Source: an uncultured Dysgonomonas sp. (GTDB lineage Bacteria; Bacteroidota; Bacteroidia; Bacteroidales; Dysgonomonadaceae). Taken from it: a DNA stretch of 64,000 nt. The stretch covers positions 3,778,054-3,842,053 of the forward strand of contig NZ_LT599032.1 of the NCBI RefSeq assembly GCF_900079725.1, written 5' to 3'. Shown here in pieces: positions 9,383 to 19,063 of the stretch (positions within the stretch are counted from its first letter, which is position 1; each line of letters starts with the position of its first letter). A program made the translations under genes and the position numbers. Below the pieces are notes generated by a model, which saw only the letters and a list, made by a program, of their open reading frames with translations, did no database searches and had not been told where the DNA came from.

Positions 9383-10047
9383 TCTGTCTATATCAGGAAT
9401 GTAAAAAATAAAATAAAAAATGGTGTTTTTTAGTCAACGAGGATGTGTTGACCGGAATTTCTCTTTTAATGCACAGGTTATTTTGCTTGTTTGATACAGA
9501 ATTCTTTTCCTTTGAAACTTCATTTAAAGAATACCAAAAAGAAGAACCTTTATACTTATAATATATGCTCCATATAATACAAAATACAATGATTGTGAAT
9601 GACATTTTTTTGCTTGAAAATTTGTCTGTTAACAGTATTTTGTTAGAGAGAGAGAATGTTATAATCTTAATAAAAAAAGGGCGAAAAAACAACAGACCGG
9701 ATGTCGTAAATACAATCCGGCCAGTTATTTCAGTTTTAAGAAAACCTTCTTCCGTGGAACAAGTCTGTTCCCGGAAGAAGGTTTTTGTGTTTACTGGTAA
9801 TCATAGTATCATGAAATAAAGATGAAAATCATCTATTTATATACTTAAAAATTAATTAGATAACCCCAAAGTTTATGCCTATGGAAAATCAATGAAATGA
9901 CAGGGATTAATGAATTCGTTCAATTAATCTTTCTGATAATTTGAGGATTAATAATTAGAGATAAATCTATTATACCTAACGAAACCCAATTATTTATACC
10001 TATGAAATATATCAATTGTAAATAGTTAAACCATAAATCTGTATTGT
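9383..10047. other. Intergenic region between GH43 and susC
   Basis: About 665 bases with no credible gene; two short frames here have no protein-like features. It holds a strong hairpin at 9741-9785 (listed), a short AG run at 9645-9655 whose left flank resembles that of the long (AG) tract at 24.5 kb, and the leader of the susC gene. No unambiguous TAnnTTTG promoter was found before 10048. Confidence 0.5.
9741..9785 (+). terminator. Strong bipartite hairpin, probable intrinsic terminator
   Basis: AAAACCTTCTTCCG (9741-9754) pairs perfectly with CGGAAGAAGGTTTT (9772-9785). Inside it GGAAC (9756-9760) pairs with GTTCC (9766-9770) around the loop AAGTCT. The T-rich 3' arm fits an intrinsic terminator. 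It could end the GH43 transcript or attenuate read-through into susC. Confidence 0.65.
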
Positions 10048-13000
10048 ATGATTTCAAAAATTAGATTTTGTATGCTGATTCTATACAGCATGTTTTTATG
10101 CATTCATCTGAATGCGCAGACGAGTAATAAAAATATTACAGGGAAAGTGCTGGATGATCAGCGAGAGCCTGTAATTGGAGCCACAGTTGCGGTAAAAGGC
10201 ACTACTCTGGGAACTATGACGGATGTGGACGGTAAGTTTAAGCTGAGTGTCCCTTCTAAAGGTACGCTTGTAATTTCTTATATTGGATATACTACTCAGG
10301 AGCTGGAAATAACAGAGAGTTCCAATTATGAAATAGTAATGAGTGAAGGTGCTCTTAATCTTGAAGAAGTTGTAGTAGTAGGATATGGTACTATGAGAAA
10401 AAAGGACCTGACGGGGTCCGTCATCCAAATCCGACCTGATAATCTTGCTATGGAAAACCCTAAAACTGTTCAGGATATCTTACGCGGTACACCGGGGTTG
10501 CAGGTCGGCTATGACGCGTCAGCCAAAGGTGGAGGCAATATGGAAATCCGTGGACAGCGTTCTCTTTATACAGATGGAGGGCATAATAATCCTCTACTTA
10601 TTCTGGATGGAATGCAATTCTATGGTGAATTATCTGAAATTAATCCTGATGATATTGCTCAGATAGATATACTCAAAGATGCTTCAGCCGCCGCCGTTTA
10701 TGGTTCTAAAGCGGCAAGTGGAGTAATTATTATTACTACCAAAAAAGGGAAGCAAGGAAAGCCTGTTATAAACGTCAGCGCTAACTTTGGCCTTTCGGAC
10801 AGAAGTGACTATCGTGAACGATTTGGTACAGGAGATTATATGCAACATCGTCAGGATTGGTATACAAAGAATACTTACGGAGTGAATCCTCAAACTGGAG
10901 ACTATGAAGCATACCAGTCAGGTGTTTATGCTGATAAATCAGGATATTTCACTCGTCCTGATCAGCTCCCATCAGGTGTTTCTCTAGATAGCTGGAGAGG
11001 CTATACATCTAACGATGATGGAGAGTCTGATCTGAGTATATGGGCTAAACGATTAGGATTTTCAGGTAATGCGTTAGAAAATTATCTTGCAGGTAGAACT
11101 GTAGATTGGGCTAAACATACCTTTCGTACAGGATTCAATCAAGACTATAATGCTAGTGTAAGTGGAGCCGGAGAAAAGGCAAACTATTATTTTTCAATGG
11201 GATATCTGAAGAATGAGGGAATAATACGAAGTGATGGATATACGTCTGTACGAGCTAATATGAAGGTTGATACGAAGATAACTAACTGGTTCGAAATCGG
11301 AGCTAATGTGAATTTTCAGGATCGTTCTGATGGGAATATTGATATGGATCAAGATCAAACATTACGAAATAGCCCTTATGCTGATTATGCTGACGAGTAT
11401 GGAAATCCTGTGCAGTATCCTCTCAGTTCGGAATATAGCCAAAGGGGGTACAATTATGACTTTCAGAAACAATATTTAGAATTGGAGAAAGGTTATACTA
11501 CTCTCAACAGTATTTTCAATGCAAAAATAAAGTTACCTTTTAATATTACTTATTCGTTCAATGCTTCGCCGCGCTATCAGTTTTTTTACGATCGTTATTT
11601 TATGTCGGCAGATCTGCCGGGTTCGGATCCTAAGTCGCGCGGTGCAAACCGTGAGCAGACCAAACGTTTCGACTGGTCACTCAATAATAACATTACTTGG
11701 GATTACACTTTTAATCAAAAACATCATGTGATACTCACACTCGTACAAGAAGCTGAAGAACAACAATCATGGAAAGACCGTATCGAAGCCCGCAATATTC
11801 TGCCTTCAGATGCCTTGGGATTCCACAATACTAAGAATGGTACCAAAGAGAACAGCAGTTATTCGTCTAGTGATGGACACCAAACGGCTGACGCATTGTT
11901 TGCGCGTTTGTTTTATTCCTATGATGACCGCTATATGCTCACCGGAACTGTTCGCAGAGATGGGTATTCAGGATTTGGTGCCTCTAATAAGTATGCTACT
12001 TTTCCATCTATAGGAACAGCCTGGACATTCACAAACGAAAAGTTCTTCAAATGGAGCAACATTATGAATAACGGTAAGTTGCGTATGTCTTATGGTAAAA
12101 ATGGTAACCGATCGCTGAGCGACCCTTATCAGGCACTGGCCAATCTTTATGAAGGAGCCGGAAAAACGCAAGGTTATATCAACGCTAATGGAGAGCTGGA
12201 TCAATTACGTTACCTGATGGCTGACCGCATGGCAAATCCGAATCTACAATGGGAAAAAACCGCATCGTGGAACTTTGGACTTGATTTTGGATTCCTGAAT
12301 GATCGGATATCAGGTACTCTCGAATATTATAACATGCAAACCACTGATATGATTATGAGGCAACGCCTTTTGGTACTTACCGCATTTCCTTATATTACAA
12401 CCAATCTAGGACAGGTAGACAATAGCGGAGTCGAGATTTCGGTTAACACCCTTAATATTGATAATGAAAATTTTAAGTGGACCACTACACTGGGCTTTTC
12501 GTATAATAAGAATGTTATTAAGCATACCGACTACCGACGTGAAGACGTCTTGGATGCGGAAGGAAATGTGATAGGATCGAAGGAAGCAGATGATAAAACA
12601 AACAAATGGTTTATAGGAAAGGCTATTAGTGAAATTTGGGATTATCGCGTTACCGGAATCTGGCAGAAAGATGAGGTAGAAGAGGCTGCAAGATATGGAC
12701 AAAAGCCGGGCGATCCCAAAGTGGCAAACAGCTATACTGCCGACGATATAGTAAATGCTGATGGCTCTGTTACGCCTGTATATAACGATAACGATAAAGA
12801 ATTTCTCGGACAAACTTCCCCCCCGTTCCACTGGTCTTTACGCAACGAGTTTACATTATGGAAAGACTTTAGTGTTTCTTTCAACATCTATTCTTATATG
12901 GGACACAAAAGTTTGTCAGGTAACTACCTTAACAATGATGATGATGGTGGACGTATGGCTTACGCTTTGGCAAATTTACCTGCGAAAAAATACTGGACTT

Positions 13001-13284
13001 TAGACAATCCAACTAACAAATATGGACGTATTGAAGCTAAAGGACCTACAGGCGCTGAAGGTGCGCAAATGCTGTACGATCGTTCTTTTATCCGCCTCGA
13101 AAATATTTCAGTCGGATATACTATCCCTAAAAAATGGACTTCTAAATATGCTTTAGAACGTGTAAAGGTTTATGCATCTGTTCGCAACGTAGCCACATGG
13201 GCTAAAGATTGGGAGTACGGCGATCCTGAAACAGGAAGTTGGGCTTCGCGTGTTTACACTTTGGGATTGAATTTTACGTTTTAA
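10048..13284 (+). CDS. SusC/RagA-family TonB-dependent transporter (locus 1)
   Basis: 1078 residues. Signal peptide to about residue 24, then a CarboxypepD_reg-like beta-sandwich (ITGKVLDD to YIGYTTQEL), the SusC TonB-box region EEVVVVGYGT near 112, a plug domain (LILDGMQF, ILKDASAAAVYGSKAASGV) and a long beta-barrel ending in the aromatic strand YTLGLNFTF. It imports an oligosaccharide across the outer membrane with its SusD partner 19 bases downstream. By hand count it has 25 Met and 2 Cys, a useful reference for the sulfur-poor SusC proteins later in the window. Transcription probably depends on the HTCS at 4.1-8.2 kb. Confidence 0.97.
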   Translation: MISKIRFCMLILYSMFLCIHLNAQTSNKNITGKVLDDQREPVIGATVAVKGTTLGTMTDVDGKFKLSVPSKGTLVISYIGYTTQELEITESSNYEIVMSEGALNLEEVVVVGYGTMRKKDLTGSVIQIRPDNLAMENPKTVQDILRGTPGLQVGYDASAKGGGNMEIRGQRSLYTDGGHNNPLLILDGMQFYGELSEINPDDIAQIDILKDASAAAVYGSKAASGVIIITTKKGKQGKPVINVSANFGLSDRSDYRERFGTGDYMQHRQDWYTKNTYGVNPQTGDYEAYQSGVYADKSGYFTRPDQLPSGVSLDSWRGYTSNDDGESDLSIWAKRLGFSGNALENYLAGRTVDWAKHTFRTGFNQDYNASVSGAGEKANYYFSMGYLKNEGIIRSDGYTSVRANMKVDTKITNWFEIGANVNFQDRSDGNIDMDQDQTLRNSPYADYADEYGNPVQYPLSSEYSQRGYNYDFQKQYLELEKGYTTLNSIFNAKIKLPFNITYSFNASPRYQFFYDRYFMSADLPGSDPKSRGANREQTKRFDWSLNNNITWDYTFNQKHHVILTLVQEAEEQQSWKDRIEARNILPSDALGFHNTKNGTKENSSYSSSDGHQTADALFARLFYSYDDRYMLTGTVRRDGYSGFGASNKYATFPSIGTAWTFTNEKFFKWSNIMNNGKLRMSYGKNGNRSLSDPYQALANLYEGAGKTQGYINANGELDQLRYLMADRMANPNLQWEKTASWNFGLDFGFLNDRISGTLEYYNMQTTDMIMRQRLLVLTAFPYITTNLGQVDNSGVEISVNTLNIDNENFKWTTTLGFSYNKNVIKHTDYRREDVLDAEGNVIGSKEADDKTNKWFIGKAISEIWDYRVTGIWQKDEVEEAARYGQKPGDPKVANSYTADDIVNADGSVTPVYNDNDKEFLGQTSPPFHWSLRNEFTLWKDFSVSFNIYSYMGHKSLSGNYLNNDDDGGRMAYALANLPAKKYWTLDNPTNKYGRIEAKGPTGAEGAQMLYDRSFIRLENISVGYTIPKKWTSKYALERVKVYASVRNVATWAKDWEYGDPETGSWASRVYTLGLNFTF

Positions 13285-13303
13285 CCTCTAATAGCAGAAA
13301 AAA

Positions 13304-15307
13304 ATGAAAAAAATAATTCATAAAATAAATCATATATATATTGCCATATTTATGGGTGGTATGATCTTATTTAACGGATGTTCAAAAGACTTCTTGGATT
13401 CCGATCCACTGTCGTTTTACGAGCCCGGAGCCACTTTTACTACCGAGTCGGGTCTGAAATCGGCAATGGCCATATGCGACCGCCATCTCAAATTATACTG
13501 GATGACTGACCATAACGAAATGCTTACACTGGGAACAGAGTATATTTTTTCCGACATGATGGTTGCTGCAGCTACAGACAAACGATCTATGCTGTGTGAT
13601 GTTGCCAATATGCTTACACCTATCAGTGATGAAAATACTACGAATAATCTTGACAGGACGAATAGTATCTATTCCTTTTGGGAAGACACATATAAGGGTG
13701 TCATGTATGCTAATACCGTTATTCAGTATGTAGACGGAGTTGAATCTTTGGACGAAAAAACAAAGAATATGTATAAAGGTAGAGGATATTTCCATCGTGC
13801 CTTTCGTTACATGGCGTTGATATTTCAATACGGTGATGTACCTCTTGTTACAAGAGTAGTGGAAGTACCAAAACAGAATTATCGCAGTACTAAACGCGAT
13901 GCCATATTGGAAATGATAACTAAGGATATGGAATTTGCTGTGGAATGGGTACCTGATCAAAAAGATATGTCCCTGATCGGCATGGTAAATAAAGGAGCTT
14001 GCCGTATGTTGCTAGCCAAATGCTATTTGGCATTAGGCGAATTTAAAAAGGCCAAAGATCAGACAGATATATTAATTGAAAGTTCCGGCTATTCGCTTAT
14101 GCAGGATAATTTTGGTACATTCAACGATGGCGGAGAACCTTTGACCTGGCCTATTACCCGTAATGTAATCTGGGATATGCATCGCCCGGAAAATAAACTT
14201 ATCGGAGCTAATAAAGAAGTTATTATGGGGATGCCTAATCGCGGTTCTGATGCAGAGTCATTTGTGAAGATGCTTACTATGCGTATTTTGTATCCGTTCC
14301 TTTTCGATGGCCGTGTAAAAACAAAAGATGGGAAACAGGCATTGATGAACATAAGACGTAATAGCGGTGATTATAATTCAAAGTATGATTATATGCGCGC
14401 ATTTGGTCGCGGTATTGCCACATTTCGCCCTACTTATTTTTCTACGCATACCCTCTGGAAGGTTAACGGAAAAATGGATGCAACAGACTTGCGTCATAGT
14501 TCGGAAGTAGGCAACTGGGTACGCATGGAAGATTATCGTGTCAATAATAAAGCGTCCTCCGAGTTTGGAAACCCTGTTACACTTTTCGATGATGCCGGAA
14601 AACTCTTATGCAGTGACACTATTCGTCGCTGGTTCGATGTTCCTCACTACAAACTATATTTGGATGACCCTGTGAATGATGCTAACGTTAGTGGTTCTGA
14701 CGGGTTGAGAGGTGCTACTAATGGCGGTAATGCAGATTGGTATCTTTATCGCTTGGCAGAAGCATATTTACTGCGTGCAGAAGCTAAGTTCTACTTAGGT
14801 GATGCAACAGCAAAAGATGACGTGAATGAAGTGAGAAAAAGAGCAAAATGTTCCGAACTTTACAATAGTGCTGTTACTATCGGGGACATTATAAACGAAC
14901 GTGCCCGCGAATTGTATTGGGAAGAATGGCGCAACGTGGAGTTGACCCGTGTGTCCCTATGCCTTGCCCGCAGTGGTAAACCTGACGAATGGGGTAACAC
15001 ATATAAGTTGGATACCTTCGACAAGCAAAGTGGTACGGATGCTAGCGGTGGTAGCTATTGGTATCAACGTATCAATCACTACAGTATGTATAATAAGGGT
15101 CCTATATCTATTGATGCCACAGGCAATAGCAATCCTAACTATACCATGGATAAGAAAAATATTTATTGGCCGATTCCTAATAAGGAAATTACTGCCAACA
15201 ATAAAGGGCAACTGGCACAAAATTATGGCTATAGCGGCTATGATCCTAATGCGCCTAAATGGGATAACTGGGAAGATGCTGTAGCAGACGAATATAAAAC
15301 AGAGTAA
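13304..15307 (+). CDS. SusD/RagB-family outer-membrane lipoprotein (locus 1)
   Basis: 667 residues, at the long end for SusD. The signal peptide ends in lipobox FNGC (Cys26). The N-terminal TPR-like region contains YKGRGYFHRAFRYMALIFQYGDVPLV, and the C-terminal part carries the SusD hallmark YRLAEAYLLRAEA, followed by VNEVRKRA and ERARELYWEEWRNVEL. It forms the lid of the SusC transporter and captures the glycan at the cell surface. It is rich in sulfur residues (about 34 Met and 8 Cys by hand count). Confidence 0.96.
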   Translation: MKKIIHKINHIYIAIFMGGMILFNGCSKDFLDSDPLSFYEPGATFTTESGLKSAMAICDRHLKLYWMTDHNEMLTLGTEYIFSDMMVAAATDKRSMLCDVANMLTPISDENTTNNLDRTNSIYSFWEDTYKGVMYANTVIQYVDGVESLDEKTKNMYKGRGYFHRAFRYMALIFQYGDVPLVTRVVEVPKQNYRSTKRDAILEMITKDMEFAVEWVPDQKDMSLIGMVNKGACRMLLAKCYLALGEFKKAKDQTDILIESSGYSLMQDNFGTFNDGGEPLTWPITRNVIWDMHRPENKLIGANKEVIMGMPNRGSDAESFVKMLTMRILYPFLFDGRVKTKDGKQALMNIRRNSGDYNSKYDYMRAFGRGIATFRPTYFSTHTLWKVNGKMDATDLRHSSEVGNWVRMEDYRVNNKASSEFGNPVTLFDDAGKLLCSDTIRRWFDVPHYKLYLDDPVNDANVSGSDGLRGATNGGNADWYLYRLAEAYLLRAEAKFYLGDATAKDDVNEVRKRAKCSELYNSAVTIGDIINERARELYWEEWRNVELTRVSLCLARSGKPDEWGNTYKLDTFDKQSGTDASGGSYWYQRINHYSMYNKGPISIDATGNSNPNYTMDKKNIYWPIPNKEITANNKGQLAQNYGYSGYDPNAPKWDNWEDAVADEYKTE

Positions 15308-15330
15308 ATTAGAGTCTGTGTACCTAAATG

Positions 15331-15368
15331 CTATTAACCGGTGAAATTGCAATTTAGCCGGTTAATAG
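15331..15368 (+). terminator. Perfect 11-bp hairpin between susD and GH105
   Basis: CTATTAACCGG (15331-15341) pairs with CCGGTTAATAG (15358-15368). The loop itself contains the palindrome AAATTGCAATTT. Only a weak T-rich stretch follows, so it may be a partial terminator or an RNA-processing/stability element that lowers expression of the downstream enzymes relative to susCD. Confidence 0.55.
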
Positions 15369-15401
15369 TATTAGTTTATTTAAAAAACAAAAAAGAGCTT
15401 T

Positions 15402-16556
15402 ATGTATAAAAAAATATTTGTATTATTATTTGTTTTCTCTACTCAACTATCATTTGCCCAAAGCTATGATTTGAAAAATTTTCCTGAAGGGTGTGAACCT
15501 GAATTTATCGGTAAAAAGCTTACAGAGAGATACCTGCAGACACCGCATTCACATTGGGGTAACATCAATTCTGAACATAAAGTAACATTTGTGACCTATC
15601 CTGATGTGTGCGCATGGCTTGGGGCTTTATGGTTTACCCAATCTGTAAAAGATGAAAACCTGTACAACAAACTGGTCGACAGATTCGATCCGTTATTCAC
15701 CACCGAAAAGGATTTTTTACCCACTCTGCGCCCTACCGCGCATAATGTTGTAGACTGGTATGTATTTGGGGCTGTACCGCTAGAGATATATAAGAAGAAA
15801 AAAGAACAGAAATACTTCGATCTTGGGATGAAATATGCAGACGGTCAATGGATATTGCCGGAGAATCCTAAAGATTATGAAAAAGAATGGCACGATAAAG
15901 GTTACTCTTGGCAAACCCGCCTCTGGATCGACGACATGTTTATGATAACAGCAGTTCAGGATCAGGCGTATCTGGTTACAGGAGATAAAAAATATATAGA
16001 TAGATCAGCCAATGAGATGGTTTTATATCTTGATCGTATACAACGCGAAAACGGACTGTTCTATCATGCACCGGAAGCTCCTTTCTTCTGGGGACGCGGG
16101 AATGGCTGGATGGCTGTGGGAATGGCAGAGTTGTTAAGGATACTTCCCAAGGATAATCCTCATAATGAGAAAATAAAAGAAGCTTATAAAAAGATGATGA
16201 AAACCCTATTGCGATACCAGGGATATGATGGTATGTGGGGACAACTTATCGACGATCCTAACTCGTGGAGAGAAACATCCGGTACGGCAATGTTTACATA
16301 TGCAATGATTGTAGGTGTAAAAAATGGCTGGCTGGATAAGAAAACATATGGGGCAGCAGCACGTAAAGGCTGGCTAGCATTACTTACATACCTGAATGAA
16401 GATTATAACCTAAGGAATGTATGTGAAGGTACCGGCACAAAAAATGACTATAATCATTATATCAATCGCAAACGCCTGATCGGAGATATGCATGGACAAG
16501 CTGCGCTTATGTGGTGCGCATATGGCTTAGCCAGTGATGATGTAAAAAGAAAATGA
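15402..16556 (+). CDS. GH105-like unsaturated uronyl hydrolase
   Basis: 384 residues with a signal peptide ending near QLSFAQ. The body matches the (alpha/alpha)6 barrel of GH88/GH105: RPTAHNVVDWYVFGAVPLEI, WQTRLWIDDMFM with the candidate catalytic Asp177/Asp178, HAPEAPFFWGRGNGWMAVGMAELL, and SGTAMFTYAM. GH105 enzymes remove the unsaturated uronic acid left by a polysaccharide lyase from rhamnogalacturonan or related glycans. No polysaccharide lyase is in the window, so the lyase product must come from elsewhere. The gene follows susD, separated by the 15331 hairpin. GH88 is the alternative assignment. Confidence 0.85.
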   Translation: MYKKIFVLLFVFSTQLSFAQSYDLKNFPEGCEPEFIGKKLTERYLQTPHSHWGNINSEHKVTFVTYPDVCAWLGALWFTQSVKDENLYNKLVDRFDPLFTTEKDFLPTLRPTAHNVVDWYVFGAVPLEIYKKKKEQKYFDLGMKYADGQWILPENPKDYEKEWHDKGYSWQTRLWIDDMFMITAVQDQAYLVTGDKKYIDRSANEMVLYLDRIQRENGLFYHAPEAPFFWGRGNGWMAVGMAELLRILPKDNPHNEKIKEAYKKMMKTLLRYQGYDGMWGQLIDDPNSWRETSGTAMFTYAMIVGVKNGWLDKKTYGAAARKGWLALLTYLNEDYNLRNVCEGTGTKNDYNHYINRKRLIGDMHGQAALMWCAYGLASDDVKRK

Positions 16557-16639
16557 TTTAGTTATTGATATAGAAATCATTAATGGTAATAGGCAGGCAT
16601 CGGAATATTGTCTGTCTATTACTGATTAAAATAAATCTT

Positions 16640-17920
16640 ATGGAAGATATTTCTTTAGACAGGCGATATTTCTTAAAAAAGATGGGTATGGCAGGAGCAT
16701 CAGCTTTGTTTGTATCCAGTCCCTGGCTCTCTGTATTCTCAGAGGTGAAACATACTGAAAAGTCTGTTATAAAGGTGGGGATAGTAGGGCCTGGTTCGCG
16801 CGGACGCCATCTGATGAGTTTTTTGGTCAATAATCCGAAAGCAGATATAGTCGCTTTATGTGATATATATCAGCCATCGCTGGATGAGGCTTTAAAAATG
16901 GTGCCTAAAGCCAAAACTTATACAGATTATCGCCGTATGCTCGAAGATAAGAGTATAGATGCCATTGTTATTGCTACACCACTCAATACCCATTGCCAGA
17001 TAGCACTGGATGCATTTGATGCGGGGAAACATGTTTTCTGCGAAAAGTCCATCGGCTTTACAATAGAAGAATGTCTGGCGATGTATGATAGACATAAGTC
17101 TTCCGGCAGGATATTTTTCTCCGGTCAGCAGCGACTTTTCGACCCACGGTATATAAAGGCGATGGAAATGGTGCATGCCGGTACTTTTGGAGAAATAGAG
17201 GCTATCAGGACATTCTGGTTCCGCAATGGCGACTGGCGAAGAAATGTACCGTCCCCGGAGCTGGAACGGCAGATTAACTGGCGTCTTTACCGTGAATACT
17301 CGAAAGGTTTGATGACTGAATTGGCCTGCCACCAACTGCAGATAGGTAGCTGGGCTTTACAGTCCATACCCAATAAAGTAATGGGGCATGGTGCTATCAC
17401 TTATTGGAAAGACGGGAGGGAAGTTTATGACAATGTAAGTTGCATTTATGTTTTTGACAATGGAGTTAAACTGACATTCGATTCGGTTATTTCAAACCAG
17501 TTTTACGGACTGGAAGAGCAGATACTCGGGCATCTGGGGACTATTGAGCCGGAAAAAGGTAAATATTATTTCGAAAGTGTTGCTCCTGCACCGGGTTTCC
17601 TCCGGATGATAAATGATATTGAAAATAGTTTGTTCGATACATTACCGTTTGCCGGAACAAGCTGGGCTCCTGAGACAGCAAAAGAAAATACAGGTGAATA
17701 TATACTGGGAGATAAACCCAAGGGAGACGGCACAGACCTTATGATGAATGCCTTTGTGGAAGCTGTAATAACAGAAAAACAGCCGGCCCGCGTTGCTGAG
17801 GAAGGATATTATGCAAGTGCCCTTACGCTATTGGGTGATATGGCTCTCGAAAGAGGTGAAATGCTGACTTTTCCGGATGAATTCAAACTCGATTATTTAA
17901 ATCATCGCCGCAATAAGTAA
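16640..17920 (+). CDS. Gfo/Idh/MocA-family oxidoreductase, Tat-exported
   Basis: 426 residues from the ATG at 16640; a start at 16583 is rejected because it would bury the Tat signal. The N-terminus reads SLDRRYFLKKMGMAGASALF, a twin-arginine signal, so the cofactor-loaded enzyme is exported folded. A Rossmann motif follows (VGIVGPGSRGRHL), then the conserved Glu135-Lys136 pair in CEKSIGFTIEE (Ser replaces the usual Pro of EKP). The family oxidises or epimerises sugar hydroxyls with NAD(P). Together with the second family member at 19064 and the DUF1080 gene this suggests oxidation of a glycoside at C3. Confidence 0.88.
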   Translation: MEDISLDRRYFLKKMGMAGASALFVSSPWLSVFSEVKHTEKSVIKVGIVGPGSRGRHLMSFLVNNPKADIVALCDIYQPSLDEALKMVPKAKTYTDYRRMLEDKSIDAIVIATPLNTHCQIALDAFDAGKHVFCEKSIGFTIEECLAMYDRHKSSGRIFFSGQQRLFDPRYIKAMEMVHAGTFGEIEAIRTFWFRNGDWRRNVPSPELERQINWRLYREYSKGLMTELACHQLQIGSWALQSIPNKVMGHGAITYWKDGREVYDNVSCIYVFDNGVKLTFDSVISNQFYGLEEQILGHLGTIEPEKGKYYFESVAPAPGFLRMINDIENSLFDTLPFAGTSWAPETAKENTGEYILGDKPKGDGTDLMMNAFVEAVITEKQPARVAEEGYYASALTLLGDMALERGEMLTFPDEFKLDYLNHRRNK

Positions 17921-17939
17921 ATATTTAATGCCATACATC

Positions 17940-18182
17940 ATGAAGAATACTACTATAACAGCAAAGCGAAAAGAAACAGAAATAATTACGTGGCTGGTTT
18001 GCTTCCTTATAGCTAATCTGGCAAATCTGTATGCCGTTATCACGTATGATAATACATCTTTTATGGAACTTCTGACATCGTTGGGATATGTATTTATAGC
18101 ATCTCTGGCTTTATATTTTTCGTGGAGTGCTGTCCGTATCCTATTTTATGTATTAAGGAGTTTATTTAATTCGAAAAAATAA
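17940..18182 (+). CDS. Small inner-membrane protein with two predicted helices
   Basis: 80 residues from the ATG at 17940 (an ATG at 17928 would add four). Helix one is roughly ITWLVCFLIANLANLYAVI, helix two SLGYVFIASLALYF continuing to LFYVL, joined by a short polar loop; the C-terminus is basic. I do not recognise a family. It lies 19 bases after the oxidoreductase and 10 bases before the ApbE-like gene, so it is part of the operon and may link the exported flavin or oxidoreductase chemistry to the membrane. Confidence 0.65.
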   Translation: MKNTTITAKRKETEIITWLVCFLIANLANLYAVITYDNTSFMELLTSLGYVFIASLALYFSWSAVRILFYVLRSLFNSKK

Positions 18183-18192
18183 TATTAAGAAT

Positions 18193-19023
18193 ATGCTGCC
18201 TGTACAATTCATATCTAAACAAATCGGGATAGACAAGGATGTTGTCTACTCCTGGTTTAGTTGTATGAATACAAGGGTAGATATTATACTTTGCGACAAA
18301 AAGGAAGGGAAATCGAAAGAAATAATAGAAACTATATACTGGCGGTTGAAGGACTTTGAAAAAATGGGTAATTATTTTGACCCATTGAGTGAATTAGCTG
18401 CAATAAATACGTCCGGTTGCAATGCACCGGTAATCGTAAATAAGGATTTGTTTAGGATGATAAAGATGTGCGTCGGTTATCATAAGCTATCAGGAGGTTA
18501 CTTCGATATTTCTGTGAATTCCGATAAACATACAATAGATACTCTTCAATATGTCCACTTTTCGGAAGAGGATTCGGCAATAACTCTGGGAAAGGAGGGT
18601 GTAAGATTAGACCTTTCAGGTTTTATTAAAGGATATTCCTTAGATAAGATAAGGGATATACTTCAGGAAAACGGTGTGGAAAATGCCCTTGTAAATATGG
18701 GAAACAGTTCTGTGCTGGCATTAGGTAATCATCCTGTAGGAGAAGGTTGGAAAATCGGTATCGACTTTCCGGCAATACCGGAGCATCTGAAAGAAATAGT
18801 GCTCAGGGACAAGTGTCTTACAACATCAGGAAATCAGTATTACGGACGTAAACATATAAAGTCTCCATACACGGGACAATATATAGAGGGAATAAAGGGT
18901 GTTTCCGTAATAACGGATACTGCCACTGAGGGGGAGGCTTTATCTACGGCATTATTTGCTGCAGAACCTGAAAATAAACATGAAATTTTGAAGCACTTTG
19001 AAGCAACAACATATACTTTCTGA
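18193..19023 (+). CDS. apbE: ApbE-like FAD:protein FMN transferase
   Basis: 276 residues. ApbE features are visible: the N-terminal MNTRVDIILCDKK strand, EKMGNYFDPLSELAAIN (position of the family's Y/F-x-P-x-SE-x-x-x-N motif), GYFDISVNS, LDLSGFIKGYSLDKI (the G-x-I-K-GY motif), ALVNMGNSS and the C-terminal TDTATEGEALSTALF. The family transfers FMN from FAD to a Thr in a target protein using a divalent metal. Unlike classical ApbE there is no lipobox or clear signal peptide. No obvious flavinylation target (NqrC/RnfG or FMN-binding domain) is nearby; the small membrane gene just upstream is a weak candidate partner. Confidence 0.82.
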   Translation: MLPVQFISKQIGIDKDVVYSWFSCMNTRVDIILCDKKEGKSKEIIETIYWRLKDFEKMGNYFDPLSELAAINTSGCNAPVIVNKDLFRMIKMCVGYHKLSGGYFDISVNSDKHTIDTLQYVHFSEEDSAITLGKEGVRLDLSGFIKGYSLDKIRDILQENGVENALVNMGNSSVLALGNHPVGEGWKIGIDFPAIPEHLKEIVLRDKCLTTSGNQYYGRKHIKSPYTGQYIEGIKGVSVITDTATEGEALSTALFAAEPENKHEILKHFEATTYTF

Positions 19024-19063
19024 TAATTATTATTGAAAAGAAATATAAGAAAATAAGATAAAA

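Noticed and set aside
9565-9819. 84-codon frame between GH43 and susC
   Set aside because: It crosses the strong terminator hairpin and has no protein-like features.
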